Positions 16,486 to 23,823 of a stretch of 64,000 nucleotides of DNA are shown here, in pieces. Source of the DNA: Marinobacter salinexigens (GTDB lineage: Bacteria; Pseudomonadota; Gammaproteobacteria; Pseudomonadales; Oleiphilaceae); the NCBI RefSeq assembly GCF_008370345.1, contig NZ_VTUU01000008.1, forward strand, positions 62,001-126,000. The letters are read 5' to 3'. Within the stretch, counting starts at the first letter, position 1. Every line of letters starts with the position of its first letter. The notes beneath the pieces are model-generated. The model saw only the letters and a list, made by a program, of their open reading frames with translations. It did not search any database and was not told the DNA's origin. A program made the position numbers and the translations under genes.

Positions 16486-17466
16486 ATGACTCAGCAGCAA
16501 AAACCCGTGGTGACCATTCTCACAGCCCCGGGTGAACCCGAGCCACCCGGAACCGAGGCCATCAGGGCCAGGGCCGAAGTACGCTTCGCCAGCGATGAAG
16601 TCACCCTGCGTGATACTCTGCCGGGAACAGACGTCATGATGGTGACGGATTTCCGGACCGAAGCACTGGAAGCAGCATGGCCTTGTGCTGACCAGTTGAG
16701 GTGGATTCACGCCACCAGTGCCGGTGTGGATGCGCTGATGTTTCCGGCCCTGATCAACAGCAAAGTGGTTGTGACCAACGCCCGGGGCATCTTTGATCGC
16801 ACAATTGCCGAGTATGTTCTGTGCACCATCCTGATGTTTGCCAAGGACTTCCCGGCATCCATCCGGCTGCAGATAAACCATGAGTGGAAACACCGTGATA
16901 CCGAGCGCGCGGAAGGCCAGCAGGTGCTCGTGGTAGGAGCTGGCTCCATTGGACGACAGATTGGTCGCCTGGTCAGCGCAGCCGGCCTGATTGCCCACGG
17001 CATTGCCCGAACCCCCCGCCACACCGATCCGGATTTTGTGGCAGTTCACGGCAACAATGAACTTCACGAACAGCTCGGCCACGCCGATTACGTCGTAATT
17101 GCCGCACCACTCACCCCCCAGACCGAGGGTTTGTTTGACGAGAAGGCCTTCAGCGCCATGAAAAACTCGGCAAGACTGATCAACATCGGTCGCGGGCCCA
17201 TCGTAAAAACCGATGACCTGGTAGCAGCCCTTAACGCCGGAGAGATTGCCGGTGCTGGCCTGGATGTTTTCGAGGAGGAACCACTGCCGGAAGATCATCC
17301 CCTATGGGATATGGAAAACGTGACCATGACGGCCCATATGGCAGGCGATTTTATTGGCTGGAAACGCGCTCTGACGGATCAGTTCCTGGAGAACTTCGAT
17401 CACTGGCACAAAGGACAGGCAATGTTCAACCTGGTGGATAAAGAGCTGGGATACGCAGGGAGTTAG
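16486..17466 (+). CDS. D-2-hydroxyacid dehydrogenase
   Basis: NAD(P)-dependent D-2-hydroxyacid dehydrogenase of 326 residues. The Rossmann motif is VVGAGSIGRQIGRL, the nucleotide region continues as GIARTPRH (Arg after the strand suggests NADPH), and the catalytic residues are Arg in INIGRGPIV, Glu in VFEEEPLP and His in MTAHMAGD. It reduces a 2-oxo acid such as glyoxylate or hydroxypyruvate; the substrate is not clear. The ATG at 16486 follows a GGCGGAGGA ribosome site; the longer open frame from 16408 is unlikely to be used. A strong hairpin follows the stop. Confidence 0.9.
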   Translation: MTQQQKPVVTILTAPGEPEPPGTEAIRARAEVRFASDEVTLRDTLPGTDVMMVTDFRTEALEAAWPCADQLRWIHATSAGVDALMFPALINSKVVVTNARGIFDRTIAEYVLCTILMFAKDFPASIRLQINHEWKHRDTERAEGQQVLVVGAGSIGRQIGRLVSAAGLIAHGIARTPRHTDPDFVAVHGNNELHEQLGHADYVVIAAPLTPQTEGLFDEKAFSAMKNSARLINIGRGPIVKTDDLVAALNAGEIAGAGLDVFEEEPLPEDHPLWDMENVTMTAHMAGDFIGWKRALTDQFLENFDHWHKGQAMFNLVDKELGYAGS

Positions 17467-17481
17467 GCCGTGATTTATAGA

Positions 17482-17520
17482 GCTGAAGGCAGGAGAGAGT
17501 CGCTCTCCCCTGCCTTCAGC
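17482..17520. terminator. Long hairpin between convergent genes
   Basis: Arms 17482-17499 and 17503-17520 pair over 18 positions with one mismatch and a 3-base loop (TCG); the arm begins GCTGAAGGCAGG. It lies 16 bases after the hydroxyacid dehydrogenase stop and 15 bases from the stop of the convergent response regulator. No T-run follows, but the stem is very stable, so it can act as a shared transcript end. Confidence 0.75.
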
Positions 17521-17534
17521 GAACAACCTGTAAA

Positions 17535-18200
17535 TCAGCTACCCGAAAGCGACTGATCCGAAGGATCGATTTCCATCTGCTGGATCGCAATAACCGCCTG
17601 GGTCCGGTTGCGGACACCCAGTTTACGGAATACGGCGGTAATGTGGGCCTTGATGGTCGCCTCGGAAACATCCAGATCGTAGGCGATCTGTTTGTTCAGG
17701 AGGCCTTCGGCCAGCATGCCCAGCACCCGGAACTGCTGCGGAGTGAGTGATGCCAGCTTCTCGGAAAAATCGGTCGCATCGGAATGCATCCGCTCAATCT
17801 TGTCGGCCACACCTTCCGGCAACCAGACATCCCCTTCCAGAACCGCCTGAATAGCTTCAGTAATGGTCGGCAGGGGCGCCGACTTCGGAATGAAGCCGGA
17901 CGCACCATAGTCGATTGAACGACGCATAACCTGCAATTCTTCAGAGCCTGACACAACGACCACAGGCAATCCCGGGTACTGACCTCGCATGAATACGAGG
18001 CCGGAGAAGCCGTGGGCACCCGGCATATTCAGGTCCAGCAGGACCAGATCTGCATCGGGATGCGACTCAACCGCCGCCTGCAGTGACTTGATGCTGTCGA
18101 CTTCGACTGTCTCGGCATCCGGTACCGCCTGATTGACCGCCTGTTTCAGTGCTGCGCGAAACAGCGGGTGATCATCAGCGACGATAATTGTTTGTGCCAT
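17535..18200 (-). CDS. NarL/LuxR-type response regulator next to acs
   Basis: Two-component response regulator of 221 residues. The receiver domain (1-120) has the acidic pair DDH near residue 9, the phosphoacceptor Asp in LVLLDLNMPG and the Lys of FIPKSAPL. The DNA-binding LuxR domain is about 150-210 (LTPQQFRVLGMLAEGLLNKQ, SEATIKAHITAVFRKLGV). It follows acs after 38 bases on the same strand with its own AAGGAA site. In Pseudomonas a regulator of this type, ErdR (with the kinase MxtR), controls acsA; neighbourhood and domain type suggest the same role here. No kinase gene lies beside it. Confidence 0.9.
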   Translation of the reverse strand: MAQTIIVADDHPLFRAALKQAVNQAVPDAETVEVDSIKSLQAAVESHPDADLVLLDLNMPGAHGFSGLVFMRGQYPGLPVVVVSGSEELQVMRRSIDYGASGFIPKSAPLPTITEAIQAVLEGDVWLPEGVADKIERMHSDATDFSEKLASLTPQQFRVLGMLAEGLLNKQIAYDLDVSEATIKAHITAVFRKLGVRNRTQAVIAIQQMEIDPSDQSLSGS

Positions 18201-18238
18201 TCAAACGTTCCTTACAGGTTAATGCTGCTCACCAGACG

Positions 18239-20188
18239 TTACTTGAATTCACGACTGCTGATGAGGTCATCCACCACACTCGGATCTGCCAGTGTAGAGG
18301 TATCACCCAGCTGGTCGTGCTCGTTGGCAGCGATTTTACGCAAAATCCGGCGCATAATCTTGCCTGAACGCGTTTTCGGCAGTCCAGGTGCCCACTGGAT
18401 CACGTCCGGAGAGGCGATGGGGCCAATTTCCTTGCGTACCCACTGTACCAGTTCTTTCTTGAGTTCGTCGGTCGGCTCTTCGCCCTGCACCAGAGTCACA
18501 TAGACATAAATGCCCTGCCCCTTGATGTCGTGCGGATAGCCAACAACCGCCGCCTCAGCGACCTTGTCGTGTGCAACAAGGGCACTTTCAACTTCGGCAG
18601 TACCCAAGCGGTGACCAGACACGTTCAGAACATCGTCTACACGACCTGTGATCCAGTAGTAGCCGTCTTCGTCACGACGGGCACCGTCGCCAGTGAAGTA
18701 CATACCTTTGTAGGTGCTGAAGTAGGTTTGTACAAAGCGCTCATGGTCGCCGTAGATGGTGCGCATCTGGCCAGGCCAGCTGTCCAGCATAACCAGGTTG
18801 CCTTCGGTGGCTCCCTCAAGAACATTGCCATCGTTATCCACCAGCGCAGGCTGTACGCCAAAGAACGGCAGAGTCGCGGACCCCGGTTTGAGGTCTACAG
18901 CACCCGGCAGCGGGGTAATCAGAATACCGCCGGTCTCAGTCTGCCACCAGGTATCCACGATCGGACACTCACCGTTACCGATCACACGATGGTACCACTC
19001 CCACGCTTCCGGGTTGATCGGTTCACCCACGGAGCCCAGCAGTTTCAAGCTGTCGCGGGTGGTGCCGTTCATGCAGGACTCACCTTCAGCCATCAAGGCA
19101 CGGATCGCCGTCGGAGCGGTATAGAGGATGTTGACCTGATGCTTGTCGACCACCTGCCCCATGCGGGAGCTGTCCGGATAGTTAGGCACGCCTTCAAACA
19201 GTAAGGTGATAGCGCCATTGGCCAGCGGGCCGTACAGAATGTAGCTATGACCAGTGACCCAGCCAAAGTCAGCTGTACACCAGTAGACATCGCCATCGTG
19301 ATAGTCAAAGACGTACTGGTGGGTCATGGATGCATAAACCATGTAGCCACCGGTGGTGTGCAGTACACCTTTGGGAGCACCGGTTGAACCGGAGGTATAC
19401 AGCATGAACAGCGGGTCTTCAGCGTTCATCGGCTCCGGAGGGCAATCGGCAGAGGCCGACTTCATAAGGTCTTCGTAACGCTCATCCCGACCTTCGTTCC
19501 AGGGGACCTCAGTGTTGCCAGTACGCGTAACAACCACCACTTTTTCCACATTGGCGGCATCTTCGGCCTTCAGGGCTGCATCCACGTTTTTCTTCAGTGG
19601 GATTTTACGACCACCACGAAGGCCTTCATCAGCAGTGATCACAAAGCGGGATTTACCGTTAACAATCCGGGCACCCAGCGCTTCCGGAGAGAAACCACCA
19701 AAGACCACCGAGTGGATTGCACCAATGCGCGCACAAGCCAGCATCGCAACAGCTGTCTCGACGATCATCGGCATATAGATGGTAACAACATCACCTTTCT
19801 TGATCCCCAGACCTTTGAGGGCATTGGCGAATTTACTGGTCTCCTCATGCAGCTCGCGATAGGTCACGTGGCGGGAGTCTGCGGGGTCGTCACCCTCAAA
19901 AATAATGGCGGTCTGATCACCTTTGGTCGCCAGATGACGATCCAGACAGTTGGCAGAGGCATTCAGCTGACCGTCTTCGAACCATTTGATGGAAAGGTTG
20001 TTGTAGTCGTAGGTGGTGTTTTTAACCTTGGAGAAAGGCTTGATCCAGTCAAGACGCTTGCCGTGTTCGCCCCAGAAGGTATCCGGGTCTTCGACTGACT
20101 GACGATACATTTCGTCATATTGAGTCCGGTTAAGAAGCGCCCGTTCAGCCACTTCAGGTGTCACCGGATATACCAGTTTATCAGTCAT
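18239..20188 (-). CDS. acs: Acetyl-CoA synthetase
   Basis: AMP-forming acetate:CoA ligase of 649 residues (E. coli Acs 652). It turns acetate, ATP and CoA into acetyl-CoA in the cytoplasm. The ATP-binding motif is [15 protein letters not shown] around residue 263, WWQTETGG follows about residue 413, and the C-terminal [11 protein letters not shown] contains the lysine that is reversibly acetylated in this family. AGGGGGAG lies five bases before the ATG. The 340-base upstream region carries two dyads. Acetyl-CoA made here could feed the fatty-acid and wax-ester route served by the adjacent acyl-CoA reductase, but that link is inference. Confidence 0.97.
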   Translation of the reverse strand: MTDKLVYPVTPEVAERALLNRTQYDEMYRQSVEDPDTFWGEHGKRLDWIKPFSKVKNTTYDYNNLSIKWFEDGQLNASANCLDRHLATKGDQTAIIFEGDDPADSRHVTYRELHEETSKFANALKGLGIKKGDVVTIYMPMIVETAVAMLACARIGAIHSVVFGGFSPEALGARIVNGKSRFVITADEGLRGGRKIPLKKNVDAALKAEDAANVEKVVVVTRTGNTEVPWNEGRDERYEDLMKSASADCPPEPMNAEDPLFMLYTSGSTGAPKGVLHTTGGYMVYASMTHQYVFDYHDGDVYWCTADFGWVTGHSYILYGPLANGAITLLFEGVPNYPDSSRMGQVVDKHQVNILYTAPTAIRALMAEGESCMNGTTRDSLKLLGSVGEPINPEAWEWYHRVIGNGECPIVDTWWQTETGGILITPLPGAVDLKPGSATLPFFGVQPALVDNDGNVLEGATEGNLVMLDSWPGQMRTIYGDHERFVQTYFSTYKGMYFTGDGARRDEDGYYWITGRVDDVLNVSGHRLGTAEVESALVAHDKVAEAAVVGYPHDIKGQGIYVYVTLVQGEEPTDELKKELVQWVRKEIGPIASPDVIQWAPGLPKTRSGKIMRRILRKIAANEHDQLGDTSTLADPSVVDDLISSREFK

Positions 20189-20249
20189 TGTGCTCCCCCT
20201 TTAAGTCAGAGTCTGTTGTCATTGTCGGTTTTTGGAATACAGAACGATC

Positions 20250-20308
20250 GGGTCTCTTGGGACCCTTAAGACGGATAGATGTAAGTTCAACATGTGTACG
20301 ACTACACA
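20250..20308. promoter_or_regulatory. Dyads in the acs upstream region
   Basis: The gene-free stretch 20189-20531 lies upstream of acs. It contains GGGTC-N6-GACCC at 20250-20265 and TGTGTA-N4-TACACA at 20293-20308, the latter 105 bases before the acs ATG. The second dyad has the size of a response-regulator dimer site and is a candidate target for the regulator encoded after acs. The rest of the stretch shows only the hairpin after the reductase gene (20483-20514); no convincing -10/-35 or sigma-54 element was found. Confidence 0.4.
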
Positions 20309-20482
20309 ATGAATTAGACTAACGTCCTAAACCATATAGGCTTTTAGCCCAATCTGGCCGGCAACCTACGGGAAAAGACAACATTTTCCGCGAAATGAGC
20401 AGCTTTTTTCAGAATAGTCGGAAAAGTGATATCTGCAACTGATTACTGGAATCACCCGTGATCAGGAATGGAGGCAGGCAAG

Positions 20483-20514
20483 CTGGCCTGGCCGCGTGGT
20501 GTCGGCCAGGCCAG
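20483..20514. terminator. Hairpin after the fatty acyl-CoA reductase gene
   Basis: CTGGCCTGGCCG pairs with CGGCCAGGCCAG (12 bp, 8-base loop), 17 bases beyond the reductase stop in the direction of transcription. No T-run follows, so it is a possible transcript end or 3'-stabilising stem rather than a typical intrinsic terminator. Confidence 0.6.
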
Positions 20515-20531
20515 TAGAGGGCATATCAGGA

Positions 20532-22070
20532 TCAGGCTGCTTTCTTGCGGGCCTTGGCAGCGCGCAGGCTGTAAAGCTTGCGTTCCTTGAGCGCATAGCG
20601 GTTCAGGCCCGCGAGGTGAATCTTACGGAGGTAGAGCGCCCAGTCGATCTGACGTGCATCCACCGGGAACAGCTCCTTATCCACCTCACCCATCCTCTCG
20701 GCAAGAGCGGTCAGCTCTTCATTCTGGAATACATAATCCGGCGCCGTGTAGAAGCCAAAAATAGTCGCCAGTGAGCGGGTTGTGTCGAGATTTCTGAGAA
20801 CCTTGAGCTCTCGTGTCTGTCCCAGCATCTTGAGCACGCGACTGGTTATCTTCAGGGGAATTCGGACACCACCCACAACCGTTTCAAACAGCCGCCTGTT
20901 CACCGCGATAAACGGTTTGCTCGGCTGCCGATAGAAGAGCTGATCATATTCGGCATAGTTATCCTTCGCTTCTTCCATGAGGTGATCGATGAACTCACCC
21001 AGCGTGACCGGATTAGAGCCTCCACTGCAGCACTGATAGATCCGATGCATTGAAGTTTCAGCAACGGCCTCTGCTAAAGCCATGACAATACTATTGGCGA
21101 CCAGGTCAACCGGGATCACGTCGATGATACCGGAGCGTTTGCCCGGGAACAGTGTGACCTTCTCCCGAGCGTAGGCAAGGATGATAGCATCCGCGACCTT
21201 CACCCCCTCGATCCATCCCGGAGCGGGTTCTGCCAGGGCACTTTCAATGATTGAGGGGCGTACAATGGTCAGTGCGCGACCTTGCAGCGCTTTCATCAAC
21301 AGTTGTTCACCCAGCCACTTTGTAAAGGTATAGGTGTCACTCCACCCATAGTGATTGGCTTCCTGGATACCCAGGTCAATCAGCTTTTTCTCTAGCGCCT
21401 TGCCGGAATAACGTGAACGAACATCGGCCACTTTATCTTCGAGCAGACGAACCAGTTCGTCGATCTCGTAAAAGCCAGCAGGATTACGGGGAATGTCCTC
21501 TCCGGCAGGCTTGATAACGGCCTCGGAAACCAGACCGGAATTCATGCCATTGACATAGCAGGTTGATACCTGAAGCACCGCCAGACTGTCGTTCTGACGC
21601 GCCATTTCCGCAATACTTTCCAGGCTTCGGGTATTGATACTCAAAGCCTTGTCGAGCTCTTCCCGAAAGTTAACGCTGGCTGCCGAGTTAATCACCGCAT
21701 CCAGTCCTTTCGACAACGCCCGGAACTCATCCATGCCGAGCCCGAACAGCGGTTCGGTCACTTCTCCGGTGACACAGTGAATGCGCTCATCCACAAAGGT
21801 TTCAAAACCTTCGTTATCTTCGTGGCGCAAACGCTCAAATACCGATGAAGTCGCTATCTCGTTCATGAAACGACCACGGGCCTCAGGGTGTCGCTTGTTA
21901 CCTCGAATCAACAGGTAAATACCACCGATATCGGGCACCGCACGTATCAGCTTTTCAAGAACAACCTTGCCCAAAAAGCCGGTCGTTCCGGTGATAAGCA
22001 CGTGTTTTCCGCGAAGTTGCTTGAGTACCCTGGACGATGACTCTCCGGGGATGTGCTGCTGTGTTGCCAT
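20532..22070 (-). CDS. Fatty acyl-CoA reductase (Marinobacter wax-ester type)
   Basis: Alcohol-forming fatty acyl-CoA reductase of 512 residues, which reduces long-chain acyl-CoA to fatty alcohol with NADPH. The Rossmann domain begins ITGTTGFLGKVVLEKL; the active-site pair is in DTYTFTKWLGEQL (Y-x-x-x-K); VRPSIIESALAEPAPGWIEG follows, and a C-terminal sterile-type domain runs from about residue 360. The sequence reads along its whole length like the 513-residue enzyme of Marinobacter hydrocarbonoclasticus/aquaeolei VT8 (Maqu_2507), as I recall it. I start at 22070 (MATQQ) because of AAGGAG eight bases upstream. It is the best pointer to the genus. The alcohol is normally joined to acyl-CoA by a wax ester synthase, not present in this window. 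Confidence 0.93.
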   Translation of the reverse strand: MATQQHIPGESSSRVLKQLRGKHVLITGTTGFLGKVVLEKLIRAVPDIGGIYLLIRGNKRHPEARGRFMNEIATSSVFERLRHEDNEGFETFVDERIHCVTGEVTEPLFGLGMDEFRALSKGLDAVINSAASVNFREELDKALSINTRSLESIAEMARQNDSLAVLQVSTCYVNGMNSGLVSEAVIKPAGEDIPRNPAGFYEIDELVRLLEDKVADVRSRYSGKALEKKLIDLGIQEANHYGWSDTYTFTKWLGEQLLMKALQGRALTIVRPSIIESALAEPAPGWIEGVKVADAIILAYAREKVTLFPGKRSGIIDVIPVDLVANSIVMALAEAVAETSMHRIYQCCSGGSNPVTLGEFIDHLMEEAKDNYAEYDQLFYRQPSKPFIAVNRRLFETVVGGVRIPLKITSRVLKMLGQTRELKVLRNLDTTRSLATIFGFYTAPDYVFQNEELTALAERMGEVDKELFPVDARQIDWALYLRKIHLAGLNRYALKERKLYSLRAAKARKKAA

Positions 22071-22203
22071 AGGAGAACTCCTTCTCAATAAGAGCGACAG
22101 CCGGTCCTACATCTGCCGGCAGGAGAAACTGTGAACCACTTGGAAAGGGCGCTGCATATTGCGGGCCACCACCGGAAATTACGCTCAATCTTTGCACAGT
22201 CGG

Positions 22204-22221
22204 GGTGACAGTACGGTGACA
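22204..22221. promoter_or_regulatory. Direct repeat upstream of the acyl-CoA reductase gene
   Basis: GGTGACA occurs twice, at 22204-22210 and 22215-22221, separated by GTAC, a repeat period of 11 bases (one helical turn). It lies 134 bases upstream of the reductase ATG in the 220-base gap after the FleN-like gene. Tandem half-sites on one face of DNA suggest a transcription-factor site; the factor is unknown. Confidence 0.35.
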
Positions 22222-22290
22222 TACAGCAAAGTTACGATACAAAACCCATTAAAAAAATGACGGGGAAATATGCAGGTGCCCGGAGGGTGC

Positions 22291-23613
22291 TCAGTCCCGG
22301 TCGCGTTGGCTGTTTCCAGCCAGTGACCGCAACAACTGATCAAGAGAGATGTCTGCAGGTTGCTCCTTTAAAGCCCTTACCAACTGGTCCTGTTCGCCAA
22401 AACTGATCCGGTCATATACAGGTTCTGGCAATAGGGTTCCGGCTTCCTCCAGCGGCGAGGCATGCTGATCAGCAGGGTGAATCTCGTCCGCCAGGTGTCG
22501 CAGGTGAGCAGCCAGGTGTTCCCTGCGCTCCGCCGTCAGACTTTCCCATTTCATAGCACCCAGACCGGTCTGGATAATTTCCACCGTATCACTGTCCAGG
22601 CTGCTCCCCAGCAGTGCAAACAGACGGGTAAACGCCTCATAACGCAGCATGGCATTGTTGGCTGACTCGGCCAGAGCTGCCTCGAGTTCGGCAACCGCAC
22701 GCACACAACGTTCCTGCTGGCTGATCGACTTCGTGGCGCTCTTTACCGGACCACCTGCCACCCCCTGCTTGCGGGCGACACTGTGCCAATAGGCAGCAAT
22801 ACCGGCCTTGCGCCGGGGCGCACGGGACAACCGGACGTCGAGCATATCCACCAGAGTGTGGAACTGGCGGCAAGACGGATCGTTGATCGGCAACAACGCC
22901 ACCGGTCGCTGGATGAGCACGGATTGACGTATGGTTTCGTCACGCCAGATACCCCCCAGATAATGGGGAGTGAAACCCAGATGACGTTGAGCAGCAGATT
23001 CCAGTCGCTGGAAGACAGACCGGGCCTGGCTCGCCCCTTGCGCCATATTCACCAGAATACTGGGTACCCGTTTGTAACCTCGACGCTTCATGACTTTCAT
23101 CAGCGAAAACGCATCGGTCAGTGAAGCCGGGTCTGGAGTTACGACAATGCACGCCAGTTCTGCCGCGGCAATCATGTGCAGCCCCGCAGCTTGCAGCCCC
23201 GCAGCCGTGTCAGTGATCACGTAATCGTAGCGTCGTTCGAGTTGGGAAAGGGCTCGGAGTATCCGGAGGCTGTCGGACGGGCTCATGTCCATGCATTCCT
23301 GCACCCCCGATGCACCGGGCACGATATGCAAGCCATACTCGGCTTCGAGTAACGTGTCCTCCAACAGACACTCCCCTGCCATCACATTGGCCAGGGTCTT
23401 CTGAGGGTAGAGGCCCACCATGATGCTGACATTCGCCAGATCAGTATCGCCATCAAGAAGTAAAACCCGTTTGTTCTGACGGGCAAGCGTCAACGCCAGG
23501 TTGAGGGCAACCGAGGTTTTACCCACACCACCTTTTCCACCGGTGATCGCGATGGTTCTGGGCTGGTCTGGTTTGTGCTTCGCGGTATTCAGAGGCTTTC
23601 TATCCGACATCAC
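22291..23613 (-). CDS. FleN/MinD-like ParA-family ATPase with a long C-terminal extension
   Basis: Deviant Walker-type ATPase of 440 residues. The P-loop is GKGGVGKTS with the signature Lys27 and Lys32; the A' motif is LLLDGDTDLANVS and the Walker B-like strand VITDTAAG. The first 265 residues match FleN/FlhG/MinD proteins, which number flagella or place division machinery. The remaining 170 residues (from about 270) are mostly helical and polar, unlike flagellar FleN (about 280 residues in total). No flagellar genes are near, so this is a second-type paralogue. It is divergent from the HDOD kinase gene and upstream of the acyl-CoA reductase gene. Confidence 0.8.
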   Translation of the reverse strand: MMSDRKPLNTAKHKPDQPRTIAITGGKGGVGKTSVALNLALTLARQNKRVLLLDGDTDLANVSIMVGLYPQKTLANVMAGECLLEDTLLEAEYGLHIVPGASGVQECMDMSPSDSLRILRALSQLERRYDYVITDTAAGLQAAGLHMIAAAELACIVVTPDPASLTDAFSLMKVMKRRGYKRVPSILVNMAQGASQARSVFQRLESAAQRHLGFTPHYLGGIWRDETIRQSVLIQRPVALLPINDPSCRQFHTLVDMLDVRLSRAPRRKAGIAAYWHSVARKQGVAGGPVKSATKSISQQERCVRAVAELEAALAESANNAMLRYEAFTRLFALLGSSLDSDTVEIIQTGLGAMKWESLTAERREHLAAHLRHLADEIHPADQHASPLEEAGTLLPEPVYDRISFGEQDQLVRALKEQPADISLDQLLRSLAGNSQRDRD

Positions 23614-23657
23614 AGAAAATCTACGTCCTTGAATGGAAAGATTTTCGCACTTTCACG

Positions 23658-23674
23658 TGTAAAATTTCTACACA
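23658..23674. promoter_or_regulatory. Dyad in the divergent FleN-like / HDOD kinase control region
   Basis: GTGTA-N7-TACAC, centred in an A+T-rich interval of 210 bases between two divergent genes. Its half-sites resemble the TGTGTA/TACACA pair upstream of acs, with a wider spacer. It may be an operator shared by both directions; no promoter elements were assigned with confidence. Confidence 0.3.
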
Positions 23675-23823
23675 TATCACAAAGCAGATGATGTTTTGCT
23701 TAAAAAAAGATCAATAAGTATTTAATAACGACGGATAATTGTCTAAGCTCAAAAACGCAAATCAAGAATGAACAGTCCGTCAAATTCTGAGCGGGCAGTA
23801 CAGAACGACCAAAACTGATGTAG

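Noticed and set aside
17482..17520. Hairpin between convergent genes as a mobile repeat
   Set aside because: It is a single stem between two stops and fits a transcript end; it shares nothing with the double-hairpin element.
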